Assembly: GCF_009684755.1 (NCBI RefSeq)
Contig: NZ_BLBC01000005.1
Location: 310,001 to 374,000, forward strand
From: Capnocytophaga felis
Lineage (GTDB): Bacteria; Bacteroidota; Bacteroidia; Flavobacteriales; Flavobacteriaceae
Reading direction: 5' to 3'
DNA: 64,000 bases
In this document: positions 6,954-15,498 of the stretch, piece by piece
Position numbering within the stretch: position 1 is the first letter of the stretch
How the letters are laid out: every line of letters begins with the position of its first letter
The notes under the pieces: model-generated
What the model saw: the letters and a program-made list of their open reading frames with translations, nothing else
Databases searched by the model: none
What the model was told of the DNA's origin: nothing
Position numbers and translations under genes: made by a program

Positions 6954-8636
6954 ATGGAATTAAACAAATACAGTAAGCAAGTTACACAAGACGACACGCA
7001 ACCCGCAGCACAAGCAATGCTACACGCCTTAGGGCTGACCGATGACGACCTAAAAAAACCGTTAGTAGGCATCGCAAGTACGGGTTATGAGGGAAATCCC
7101 TGCAATATGCATCTAAATAATTTAGCTTTGAAAATTAAGGAGGGCGTACAGCAATCCGGTTCAGTGGGGTTGATTTTTAACACCATAGGAGTTTCGGACG
7201 GAATTTCAATGGGCACCTACGGAATGCGTTACTCGTTGGTCTCGAGAGATATTATTGCCGATTCGGTTGAAACGGTAATGCAGGCAATGTGTTACGATGC
7301 CTTGGTTACTGTGGTGGGTTGCGACAAAAATATGCCCGGAGCTTTGATGGCAATGCTCAGACTGAATCGTCCTTCCATATTGGTTTATGGCGGAACTATC
7401 GCCGCGGGTTGTCATAATGGCAAAAAGTTAGACGTTGTCTCTGCTTTTGAGGCTTGGGGACAGAAAGTTGCAGGCACTATCGACGAAAACGAATACCGAG
7501 AAGTCATCCATAAGGCGTGTCCGGGTGAAGGAGCTTGTGGCGGAATGTACACGGCCAACACAATGGCATCGGCAATTGAAGCTTTGGGAATGAGTCTGCC
7601 TTACAATTCTTCAACGCCTGCCTCGGGCGATGCTAAAAAGCAGGAATGCCTCAAAGTAGGTAAAACACTACGCTATCTGCAAGAAAACGACATCAAACCT
7701 TCCGACATTGTTACTAAAAAATCCATCGAAAACGCTTTCCGATTAGTCGTAGCCTTGGGTGGTTCTACCAATGCGGTGCTACATTTTTTAGCCATTGCAA
7801 AGGCAGCTCAAATTCCGCTGACCATCAACGACTTCGCACAATGGAGCGAGCAAACTCCTTTCATAGCCGACCTTAAACCAAGTGGAAAATACGTTATGGA
7901 GGATTTGCACTACATTGGCGGAATTCCTGCCGTGATGAAATATCTGCTCGAAAAAGGATTTTTACACGGTGATTGCCTGACAGTTACCGGAAAAACCATA
8001 GCCGAAAATCTTGCCGAAGTTCCATCACTTTCTGAAAATCAAGATATTATTCATCCAATCGAAAAACCGATAAAGCAAACGGGGCACATCCGCATATTGT
8101 ACGGAAATTTAGCCACCGAAGGAGCTGTGGCAAAAATCACGGGTAAAGAAGGACTTTCCTTCACGGGCAAGGCCAAAGTTTACGAAGGCGAATTCCTTGC
8201 TAATGAAGGAATTGCCAAAGGCGAAGTAACCGAAGGAACAGTCGTGGTGATTTGTTATGAAGGTCCGAAAGGAGGTCCCGGAATGCCCGAAATGTTAAAA
8301 CCCACTTCTGCTATTATGGGAGCAGGTTTAGGTAAAAAAGTGGCACTCATCACTGACGGACGTTTTTCAGGCGGTTCACACGGGTTTGTAGTGGGGCATA
8401 TTTCGCCCGAAGCACAAAACGGAGGAAACATTGCATTGGTACAAGATGGTGATTTGATTACCATTGATGCGGTAAAAAATACCATTGACGTACATCTTAC
8501 CGAAGAAGAATTAGCCCAAAGGCGAGCTCATTTCGTTCCTAAACCACTAAAAGATACTGCCAAGCGAGGCGTGCTTTACAAATATGCCCGTACGGTGAGT
8601 TCTGCCTCGCAAGGTTGTGTTACTGATGAATTCTAA
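6954..8636 (+). CDS. ilvD: Dihydroxy-acid dehydratase
   Basis: 560 residues, the usual length. Catalyses dehydration of 2,3-dihydroxy-isovalerate and -methylvalerate to the 2-keto acids, the third common step of Val/Ile synthesis, in the cytoplasm with an Fe-S cluster. Visible signatures are the IlvD/Edd blocks: a cluster Cys in [15 protein letters not shown], a second Cys in [16 protein letters not shown], and the C-terminal [19 protein letters not shown]. First structural gene after the attenuator and 17 bases before the DUF1016 gene. Start ATG at 6954; no alternative needed. Confidence 0.97.
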   Translation: MELNKYSKQVTQDDTQPAAQAMLHALGLTDDDLKKPLVGIASTGYEGNPCNMHLNNLALKIKEGVQQSGSVGLIFNTIGVSDGISMGTYGMRYSLVSRDIIADSVETVMQAMCYDALVTVVGCDKNMPGALMAMLRLNRPSILVYGGTIAAGCHNGKKLDVVSAFEAWGQKVAGTIDENEYREVIHKACPGEGACGGMYTANTMASAIEALGMSLPYNSSTPASGDAKKQECLKVGKTLRYLQENDIKPSDIVTKKSIENAFRLVVALGGSTNAVLHFLAIAKAAQIPLTINDFAQWSEQTPFIADLKPSGKYVMEDLHYIGGIPAVMKYLLEKGFLHGDCLTVTGKTIAENLAEVPSLSENQDIIHPIEKPIKQTGHIRILYGNLATEGAVAKITGKEGLSFTGKAKVYEGEFLANEGIAKGEVTEGTVVVICYEGPKGGPGMPEMLKPTSAIMGAGLGKKVALITDGRFSGGSHGFVVGHISPEAQNGGNIALVQDGDLITIDAVKNTIDVHLTEEELAQRRAHFVPKPLKDTAKRGVLYKYARTVSSASQGCVTDEF

Positions 8637-8653
8637 ATTAAAACTGTAAAACA

Positions 8654-9661
8654 ATGACTTACATCACTGAAATAAAAAATATTCTATCACAGGCAAGGCA
8701 ACGAGCTTATGCAGCTATCAACTCGGCAATGGTTGAAGCCTATTGGCAAATTGGCAGACGAATTGTGCAAGAAGAACAAAATGGTGAAAACCGAGCCGAA
8801 TACGGAAAAGAAATTATCAAAACCATCTCGGAGGAACTTACCCGAGAATTTGGAAAGGGATATAGCAAGAGAACGCTGTGGGAAATCAGGCAATTCTATC
8901 TGTATTTCCCCGACGAACAAAAAGTGCGAACACTGTTCGCACAATTGAGTTGGTCTCATTTTCAGCGTGTTTTAAAAGTTTCTAACGAAAAAGCACGAAT
9001 GTACTACCTGAGCGAAGCTGCCGAAAATATGTGGTCTGTACGAACCCTCGACAGAAACATTTCTACCTTATATTATGATAGATTGTTGGCGAGTTCCAAT
9101 AAAACGGAAGTACAAGAGGAAATGCAAAACAGCACAAAACATCTTCAATTTGAGGAATTTATAAAAAGCCCGACAGTATTGGAATTTTTGAAACTTCCGG
9201 TAGGAAAAAGTTATACCGAAATGGAGTTAGAAAAAGCCTTGATTGATGATTTACAAGAATTTATGTTGGAACTCGGTAAAGGTTTTGCTTTTGTAGCCCG
9301 CCAACAACATATAAAAACCGAAACTTCCGATTTTTATATCGATTTAGTATTTTACAATTACATTCTGAAATGTTTTGTTATTGTAGAATTGAAAACCAAC
9401 AAATTAACACATCAGGATATTGGTCAGTTGGATATGTATGTCAGAATGTATGACGATTTGAAAAGACAAGAAAACGATAACCCAACCATAGGGCTTTTAC
9501 TTTGTACAGAAACCGATGGTGTGGTGGCAAGATATTCTGTTTTACATCAAAATCCACAGTTATTTGCCACAAAATATGTTCACTATTTACCAACAGAAGA
9601 GGAATTAGTCAGGGAAATAACACAACAAAAATGGTTTTTTGAACAGAAAAACGCAAAATAG
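8654..9661 (+). CDS. DUF1016/YhcG-family PDDEXK nuclease
   Basis: 335 residues. The N-terminal half (about 1-160) is the DUF1016_N helical/winged-helix region (IGRRIVQEEQ, GKGYSKRTLWEIRQFY). The C-terminal half (about 170-330) is a PDDEXK nuclease fold with the catalytic triad visible as D230 (FYIDLVFYN) and E245-x-K247 (IVELKTNK), then the QLDMYVRMYDDL helix. No substrate is established that I can apply here; proposed roles for the family include DNA repair and defence or mobile-element association. It is squeezed between ilvD (17-base gap) and ilvB (22-base gap) on the same strand, so it must be transcribed under the isoleucine attenuator. It has no place in branched-chain synthesis and looks like an insertion into the operon. 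Confidence 0.88.
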   Translation: MTYITEIKNILSQARQRAYAAINSAMVEAYWQIGRRIVQEEQNGENRAEYGKEIIKTISEELTREFGKGYSKRTLWEIRQFYLYFPDEQKVRTLFAQLSWSHFQRVLKVSNEKARMYYLSEAAENMWSVRTLDRNISTLYYDRLLASSNKTEVQEEMQNSTKHLQFEEFIKSPTVLEFLKLPVGKSYTEMELEKALIDDLQEFMLELGKGFAFVARQQHIKTETSDFYIDLVFYNYILKCFVIVELKTNKLTHQDIGQLDMYVRMYDDLKRQENDNPTIGLLLCTETDGVVARYSVLHQNPQLFATKYVHYLPTEEELVREITQQKWFFEQKNAK

Positions 9662-9683
9662 AATCAAAATTAAAACGTAAAAT

Positions 9684-11369
9684 ATGATGACAGGAGCAGA
9701 AGTTTTAATCAAATGTTTATTAGCCGAAGGGGTCGATTTGGCTTTCGGATATCCGGGCGGTGCCATAATGCCCGTTTATGACGAACTTTACAAATACCAA
9801 AATCAGTTGAGGCACATTCTCACTCGCCACGAGCAAGGAGCTATTCACGCAGCACAAGGTTACGCTCGTGCTACGGGAAGAGTTGGGGTGGTTTTCGCAA
9901 CTTCCGGACCGGGAGCTACCAATATCATCACCGGAATTGCCGATGCCCAAATCGATTCCACGCCATTGGTGTGTATTACCGGACAGGTCGCCAAACACTT
10001 ATTAGGAACCGATGCCTTCCAAGAAACGGACATCATCGGGATTTCAACGCCCGTAACCAAGTGGAATTATCAAATCACCGAAGTAGAAGAAATACCTGAG
10101 GTAATTGCCAAAGCCTTCCATATAGCTCGTTCCGGAAGACCCGGACCGGTACTTATCGACATTGTAAAAAGTGCTCAGTTTGACCAAGTTGCTCATTTCA
10201 ACTATAAAAAATGTAACGGAATAAGAAGCTACAAACCTATTCCTGAAATTGACCCAACTAAAATTGAAGAAGCAGCACGAATCATCAATAAAGCACAAAA
10301 ACCGTATGTAATTTTCGGACAAGGAATCATTTTAGGTCAAGCTGAAAATGAATTGAAAACCTTTTTGGAAAAGGCAGATATTCCGGCAGCGACAACTATT
10401 TTGGGACTCTCAGCCTTGCCTACCAATCACCCGAATTACGTCGGGATGGTGGGAATGCACGGTAATTATGCTCCGAATATGCTTACTAATGCCTGCGATG
10501 TGCTTATCGCTCTCGGAATGCGTTTTGACGACCGTGTTACAGGCGATTTGAATAGATATGCCAAACAAGCGAAAATCATACATTTTGATATTGACCCTGC
10601 CGAAATAGACAAAAACGTAAAAACCGATGTTGCCGTTTTGGCAGATGTAAAAGAAGCCTTGCAGAAAATCATTCCTTTAATTGAAGAGAAAAAATATACA
10701 CATTGGCGAGATGAATTTAAAAAATACGATAAAGAAGAATATGAAACAGTCATCAAAAACGAATTGTATCCTGAAAAAGAAGGACTTACAATGGGAGAAG
10801 TACTCAAATTGATAAACAAACATTCAGAAGAAGAAGCTGTTATCGTTTCGGATGTGGGGCAACATCAAATGATGGCTTGTCGTTATGCCAAATTCAAAAA
10901 CACTCGTAGTAAAATCACTTCGGGAGGTTTGGGAACGATGGGTTTTGCCTTGCCGGCGGCTATCGGGGCAAAAGTTGGAGTTCCTCAAAAACAAGTAGTT
11001 GCAATCATCGGCGATGGCGGTTTTCAGATGACCATTCAGGAACTCGGTACGATATTCCAATCGCAAATCTCCGTGAAAATAGTGGTTTTAAACAACGAAT
11101 TTTTAGGAATGGTTCGTCAGTGGCAAGAGCTATTTTTTGACCGTCGTTATGCTTCCACCGAAATGGTAAATCCTGATTTTATTAAAATTGCAGAAGGCTA
11201 TCACATTGAGTCGCGATTGGTTACCCAACGGAAAGATTTGGAAGAGGCGGTCAAAGAAATGCTTGCCTCCGACAAGGCGTATTTCTTGGAAGTTCGTGTC
11301 GAAAAAGAAAACAACGTTTTTCCGATGGTGCCTACAGGGGCTTCGGTTTCGGAAGTACGATTGCGATAA
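9684..11369 (+). CDS. ilvB: Acetolactate synthase, large (catalytic) subunit
   Basis: 561 residues, full length. Thiamine-diphosphate enzyme condensing pyruvate with pyruvate or 2-ketobutyrate, the first committed step shared by Val, Leu and Ile. The N-terminal domain carries the catalytic Glu in TRHEQGAIHAAQGYARATG, the middle domain is the FAD/nucleotide region, and the C-terminal domain has the ThDP/Mg motif (GDGGFQMTIQELG ending NNEFLGMVRQW). Its regulatory partner ilvN follows after a 252-base gap occupied by a palindromic repeat element. Start ATG at 9684, 22 bases after the nuclease gene. Confidence 0.97.
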   Translation: MMTGAEVLIKCLLAEGVDLAFGYPGGAIMPVYDELYKYQNQLRHILTRHEQGAIHAAQGYARATGRVGVVFATSGPGATNIITGIADAQIDSTPLVCITGQVAKHLLGTDAFQETDIIGISTPVTKWNYQITEVEEIPEVIAKAFHIARSGRPGPVLIDIVKSAQFDQVAHFNYKKCNGIRSYKPIPEIDPTKIEEAARIINKAQKPYVIFGQGIILGQAENELKTFLEKADIPAATTILGLSALPTNHPNYVGMVGMHGNYAPNMLTNACDVLIALGMRFDDRVTGDLNRYAKQAKIIHFDIDPAEIDKNVKTDVAVLADVKEALQKIIPLIEEKKYTHWRDEFKKYDKEEYETVIKNELYPEKEGLTMGEVLKLINKHSEEEAVIVSDVGQHQMMACRYAKFKNTRSKITSGGLGTMGFALPAAIGAKVGVPQKQVVAIIGDGGFQMTIQELGTIFQSQISVKIVVLNNEFLGMVRQWQELFFDRRYASTEMVNPDFIKIAEGYHIESRLVTQRKDLEEAVKEMLASDKAYFLEVRVEKENNVFPMVPTGASVSEVRLR

Positions 11370-11404
11370 AAAATCAATGAACAATGAACAACGAACAAAG
11401 TTTC

Positions 11405-11534
11405 GGTCGTGTTATAAAAAGTATGATGGTAGTTCTGATTGTCAGGCTGAGCGAAGTCGAAGCCCTGTAATGATAAGGCTTCGACTTCGCTCAGCCTGAC
11501 AAAAACACGTGTTTTATAAGACATCATACTTTTT
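11405..11534. repeat. Palindromic repeat element, copy A (ilvB-ilvN gap)
   Basis: A 24-base inverted repeat (11441-11464 and 11477-11500, GTCAGGCTGAGCGAAGTC...) with a 12-base loop sits inside outer inverted repeats AAAAAGTATGATG (11416-11428) and CATCATACTTTTT (11522-11534). The left flank begins GGTCGTGTTAT, shared with copies B and C. No coding capacity: translations are repeat artefacts. Same family at 14020, 56821 and 61039. Confidence 0.9.
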
Positions 11535-11621
11535 ACATCACCAAAGTTTCAAATAAATAATGAAACTAAACTTTAAACATTGAACCTGAAACTCTAAACC
11601 TCAAACGTAAAAATGTAAAAT

Positions 11622-12161
11622 ATGGAACAAAAAACATATACCATCACTATATATTCGGAAAATCAACTCGGACTGCTCAACAGAGTAACGGGAATTTTCC
11701 TCAGAAGACACATTGATATGGAAAGCATTAACGTATCGAAATCCGAAATCGACAATGTTTTCCGAATGATTATCGTAACCCACACCACACAAAAATGGGT
11801 AGAACATATTGTAAAACAGATTGAAAAACAAATCGAAATCATAAAGGTATTTTACCACACCGATGAAGAAATCATCTCGCTGGAAAATTCACTTTTCAAA
11901 ATGTCGCCCACATCACTTTTTGACGAACAAGCTCCCGTACAAACTATCATTCAGCGAAATAACGCGACCATAGCGGCAGTTTATAAGGATTTTTATGTCA
12001 TATCGAAAACAGGTACGCGAGAGAGCATCGAACAGCTTTACAAAGAACTCAAACCTTACGGAATAATGCAATTTTCGGGCTCGGCTCGTATTGCCGTTTC
12101 CAAAGCAGAGATGAACGTATCGCCCTTGCTCAACAAATATGAAGTAGATAACCAAAAATAG
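11622..12161 (+). CDS. ilvN: Acetolactate synthase, small (regulatory) subunit
   Basis: 179 residues. The N-terminal ACT domain (residues about 4-75: YTITIYSENQLGLLNRVTGI) binds the feedback inhibitor, usually valine, and holds the catalytic subunit active; the C-terminal domain (about 95-170) is the long-form regulatory extension. Bacteroidetes IlvN proteins are of this longer type. Third ilv gene of the operon, flanked on both sides by repeat-containing gaps (252 and 322 bases), which may affect its level relative to ilvB. ATG at 11622 is the only good start. Confidence 0.93.
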   Translation: MEQKTYTITIYSENQLGLLNRVTGIFLRRHIDMESINVSKSEIDNVFRMIIVTHTTQKWVEHIVKQIEKQIEIIKVFYHTDEEIISLENSLFKMSPTSLFDEQAPVQTIIQRNNATIAAVYKDFYVISKTGTRESIEQLYKELKPYGIMQFSGSARIAVSKAEMNVSPLLNKYEVDNQK

Positions 12162-12174
12162 TAGAGATAATTCA

Positions 12175-12400
12175 AAAAGTATGATGTGAGAAAAACAGTT
12201 TTTTCAAGAGTAAGTTTACGACCTTGGAGACGAAGCGTTAAGAAAATCAATGAATGAAGCGTAGAAAATATCCACTGTTCGAAGCGACCGAAGAGAGCAA
12301 GTTTGGAGATTTTCAGCGAAAATGAATTGATTTTTAGCGGAGTATCCAAAGTCTTGAATTTTTGGTTCTTTTGTTTCAAGACAAAAGAACAGAAGTAAAG
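12175..12400. repeat. Composite repeat region in the ilvN-ilvC gap
   Basis: No gene. It opens with AAAAAGTATGATG (12175), the outer end of the palindromic element family, but the central palindrome is absent. The remainder, with GTTCTTTTG / CAAAAGAAC (12365-12373, 12382-12390) as a 9-pair hairpin, resembles dispersed repeat sequence I recall from Bacteroidetes genomes. It gives a spurious reverse-strand ORF. Looks like a truncated element fused to a second repeat type. Confidence 0.6.
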
Positions 12401-12483
12401 GGCAAATTATATAAAGTTAGCTATATCTTCATATTTTTAAGAACACAATCCATATAAATCTTTAAATTAAATCAGAACAAAAA

Positions 12484-13953
12484 ATGAAAAATTATTTTAA
12501 TACATTGAATTTCAGAGAGAAGTTAGCACAATTAGGCGTTTGCGAACTATTACAGAAAAATGATTTCAGCCAAGGAGGGGAAGCACTAAAAGGGAAGAAA
12601 ATCGTAATTGTAGGAGCTGGTGCTCAGGGACTTAACCAAGGATTAAATATGCGTGATTCGGGTTTGGACGTTTCCTACGCTTTGCGTGAGTGTGCCATTG
12701 CCCAAAAACGCCCTTCGTACACCAACACAACAGCCAACGGCTTCAAGGTAGGCACTTTTGAGGAGCTTATTCCCACAGCGGATTTGGTGTGTAATTTGAC
12801 TCCCGACAAACAACATACTTCCGTGATTAACAACATTATGCCTTTGATGAAGCAGGGAGCAACGCTCTCGTACTCACACGGATTTAACATTGTAGAAGAA
12901 GGCATCGAAATACGCAAAGATATTACCGTAATTATGATCGCTCCCAAGTCGCCGGGTTCGGAAGTTCGCGAAGAATACAAAAGAGGATTTGGCGTACCAA
13001 CTTTAATTGCTGTTCATCCTGAAAATGACCCCGAAGGCAAAGGTTTCGAGTGGGCAAAAGCCTACGCCGTGGCTTTGGGTAGCCACACTGCGGGCGTGCT
13101 TCGTTCATCGTTCGTTGCCGAAGTAAAATCTGACCTTATGGGCGAACAAACAATGCTCTGCGGATTGCTTCAAACGGGTTCTGTGCTGGCTTTCAACAAG
13201 ATGAAACGAGAAGGAATTACTCCCGAGTATGCTTCAAAACTGATTCAATACGGCTGGGAAACCATCACCGAAGCTCTGAAACACGGCGGAATTACCCATA
13301 TGATGAATCGCTTGTCGAATCCTGCCAAAATTAGAGCTTTTGCCATAGCCGAAGAACTTAAACAAATGATGCGTCCGCTTTTTGAAAAACATATGGACGA
13401 TATTTTGAGCGGGCATTTTTCAAAAACGATGATGGAAGATTGGGCAAATGACGATAAAAATCTCCTTTTGTGGCGTAACCAAACCGCTCAAACCGATTTC
13501 GAGCAAACGCCTGCCACCGCAAAAACCATTGAGGAACAGACGTATTTTGACCACGGAACGCTTTTGGTTGCCATCGTAAAGGCGGGAGTAGAATTAGCTT
13601 TTGAGGTGATGACCGAATCAGGAGTGAAGGAAGAATCAGCTTATTACGAATCGCTCCACGAACTACCGCTTATAGCCAATACCGTTGCACGCAAAAAATT
13701 GTACGAAATGAACAAAACCATTTCCGACACTGCTGAATACGGGAATTATCTCTTTGATAATGCGTGTCGTCCGTTACTTTCCGATTATATCAATACGTTG
13801 GAAAAGGAAATCATCGGTCGCGATTTTTCAGCGTCCAATAAAGTGGATAATTCGGAATTGATAGCCATAAACAAAGCTCTGCAAAACCATCCGATAGAAA
13901 TCATCGGAGAGCGTTTGCGCGCTTATATGACGGATATGAAACGGATAAAATAG
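12484..13953 (+). CDS. ilvC: Ketol-acid reductoisomerase, class II (long form)
   Basis: 489 residues, the length of the long, knotted class II form rather than the roughly 330-residue class I. Converts acetolactate and acetohydroxybutyrate to dihydroxy acids using NADPH and Mg. The Rossmann motif [18 protein letters not shown] lies at about 43-60, and acid/metal-binding blocks recur in the duplicated C-terminal helical domains. Cytoplasmic. The gap to ilvA (225 bases) again holds a palindromic repeat. Start ATG at 12484, continuing into [12 protein letters not shown], a typical N-terminus for this form. Confidence 0.96.
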   Translation: MKNYFNTLNFREKLAQLGVCELLQKNDFSQGGEALKGKKIVIVGAGAQGLNQGLNMRDSGLDVSYALRECAIAQKRPSYTNTTANGFKVGTFEELIPTADLVCNLTPDKQHTSVINNIMPLMKQGATLSYSHGFNIVEEGIEIRKDITVIMIAPKSPGSEVREEYKRGFGVPTLIAVHPENDPEGKGFEWAKAYAVALGSHTAGVLRSSFVAEVKSDLMGEQTMLCGLLQTGSVLAFNKMKREGITPEYASKLIQYGWETITEALKHGGITHMMNRLSNPAKIRAFAIAEELKQMMRPLFEKHMDDILSGHFSKTMMEDWANDDKNLLLWRNQTAQTDFEQTPATAKTIEEQTYFDHGTLLVAIVKAGVELAFEVMTESGVKEESAYYESLHELPLIANTVARKKLYEMNKTISDTAEYGNYLFDNACRPLLSDYINTLEKEIIGRDFSASNKVDNSELIAINKALQNHPIEIIGERLRAYMTDMKRIK

Positions 13954-14019
13954 TAACTTTTATCAAATGATATTCTTGATTTTAAGTTTTTTAAAACATA
14001 AAATTAGGGGAAGTGCTGC

Positions 14020-14151
14020 AAAAAGTATAATACTTTTAACAAAGAGAGTATTTCTGTCAGGCTGAGCGAAGTCGAAGCCTTATCATTACAGGGCTTCGAC
14101 TTCGTTCAGCCTGACAATCAGAACTTCCATCATACTTTTTATAACACGACC
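14020..14151. repeat. Palindromic repeat element, copy B (ilvC-ilvA gap)
   Basis: Same family as copy A but in opposite orientation: loop TTATCATTACAG is the reverse complement of copy A's. Inner arms at about 14056-14079 and 14092-14115 with one substitution (TTCGTTCAG). The right outer end CATCATACTTTTT (14128-14140) continues into ATAACACGACC, the reverse complement of copy A's left flank; the left end is diverged. Confidence 0.88.
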
Positions 14152-14178
14152 AAATTAGGAAAATAATCTATAAACAAA

Positions 14179-15447
14179 ATGGAAAATATGGAAGTAACGA
14201 CATACATACCACAAGTTCAAGAAGTACAAAAAGCAATGTTGCGGATAAAATCCGTGATAACCACTACGCCACTTTCGCAGAGTATGCGACTCAGCAAATT
14301 ATTTGAAGCTGAGGTCTTTCTGAAAAGAGAAGATTTACAGCAGGTTCGTTCCTATAAAATACGAGGAGCTTACAACAAAATCAGTTCTTTATCGGAAACC
14401 GACAAGCAGAAAGGCATCGTCTGTGCAAGTGCCGGAAATCACGCACAAGGAGTGGCGCTTTCCTGCCGAATGTTGGGCATCAAATGCGATATTTATATGC
14501 CCGTAACCACCCCACAGCAGAAGATAGAACAAGTGCAAATGTTTGGAGAAGAGAATGTTAATATCATTCTGCAAGGCGACACCTTTGACGATTCAAACTA
14601 TGCAGCGATACAATTTGCCAAAGAAAACGAAAAGACTTTCGTGCCTCCCTTCGATGATGAAAAAGTCATTGAAGGACAGTCAACTATCGGGCTGGAAATA
14701 TTAGATCAAGCTAAAAACTCAGTAGATTATGTGTTTGTTCCCATAGGTGGTGGCGGACTTTCGGCGGGGCTTTCGGCAATGTTTAAAACTCTTTCGCCCC
14801 AAACGAAAATCATCGGGGTTGAGCCTTTGGGAGCTCCGTCAATGCAAGAAGCCTTAAAGGCAGGAAAACCTGTAGAACTCACTGAAATTGACAAGTTTGT
14901 AGATGGAGCATCGGTTAAAAAAGTTGGGGATTTGAATTTTGCAATTTGCCGACAATTTCTTGATGATATCGTATTAGTACCCGAAGGCAAGGTTTGCCAA
15001 ACCATTTTGGATTTATACAACCGTGATGCCATTGTGGTGGAACCTGCCGGAGCGTTGGCTATTTCAGCTTTGGATTTTTATAAAGAGAAAATCAAAGGTA
15101 AAAATGTGGTTTGTGTTATCAGCGGAAGCAATAACGACATTACCCGAACGGCAGAAATTAAAGAACGTGCCTTGCTTTACGCCAATTTGAAGCATTATTT
15201 TATCGTGCGTTTTCCGCAACGTGCCGGTGCATTGAAAGAATTTGTGGCAGAAATACTCGGTAAAACCGATGATATTACTTATTTTGAATATTCCAAAAAG
15301 CATAATCGTGAAAACGGACCTGCCGTGGTGGGTATCGAACTAAAACACGAATCCGACCTAAAACCTCTTATCGACCGAATGAAAAAACACAATTTCTACG
15401 GCGATTACCTTAACAACAAACCTGATTTGTTTCAGTTTTTGGTATGA
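14179..15447 (+). CDS. ilvA: Threonine ammonia-lyase (biosynthetic threonine deaminase)
   Basis: 422 residues. PLP enzyme converting threonine to 2-ketobutyrate, the entry step of isoleucine synthesis. Visible: the PLP-lysine in RSYKIRGAYNKI (about residues 56-67), the glycine-rich phosphate loop PIGGGGLSAGLSA, and a C-terminal ACT-like regulatory domain (about 335-420: YFIVRFPQRAGALKEFVAEILG). One regulatory domain rather than two fits the shorter ilvA form of this phylum. Last gene of the operon, followed by an intrinsic terminator one base after its stop. Biosynthetic rather than catabolic use follows from operon membership. Confidence 0.94.
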   Translation: MENMEVTTYIPQVQEVQKAMLRIKSVITTTPLSQSMRLSKLFEAEVFLKREDLQQVRSYKIRGAYNKISSLSETDKQKGIVCASAGNHAQGVALSCRMLGIKCDIYMPVTTPQQKIEQVQMFGEENVNIILQGDTFDDSNYAAIQFAKENEKTFVPPFDDEKVIEGQSTIGLEILDQAKNSVDYVFVPIGGGGLSAGLSAMFKTLSPQTKIIGVEPLGAPSMQEALKAGKPVELTEIDKFVDGASVKKVGDLNFAICRQFLDDIVLVPEGKVCQTILDLYNRDAIVVEPAGALAISALDFYKEKIKGKNVVCVISGSNNDITRTAEIKERALLYANLKHYFIVRFPQRAGALKEFVAEILGKTDDITYFEYSKKHNRENGPAVVGIELKHESDLKPLIDRMKKHNFYGDYLNNKPDLFQFLV

Positions 15448-15448
15448 T

Positions 15449-15480
15449 AAAAAAGGCTATCCTAAACGATAGCCTTTTTC
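15449..15480. terminator. Bidirectional terminator between ilvA and sprE/porW
   Basis: AAAAAAGGCTATC / GATAGCCTTTTT stem (15449-15461 with 15468-15479), 6-base loop. The A- and T-runs on either side let it serve both convergent genes. Confidence 0.85.
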
Positions 15481-15498
15481 TTTTTCAATACAGAATTT

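Noticed and set aside
11405-11534. CRISPR array or rho-independent terminator in the ilvB-ilvN gap
   Set aside because: Single palindromic unit with no spacer-repeat periodicity and no T-run directly after the inner stem; it matches other dispersed copies, so it is a repeat element.
12056-12379. Reverse-strand ORF of 107 codons in the ilvN-ilvC gap
   Set aside because: Falls in repeat sequence, overlaps ilvN, has no promoter or known domain.
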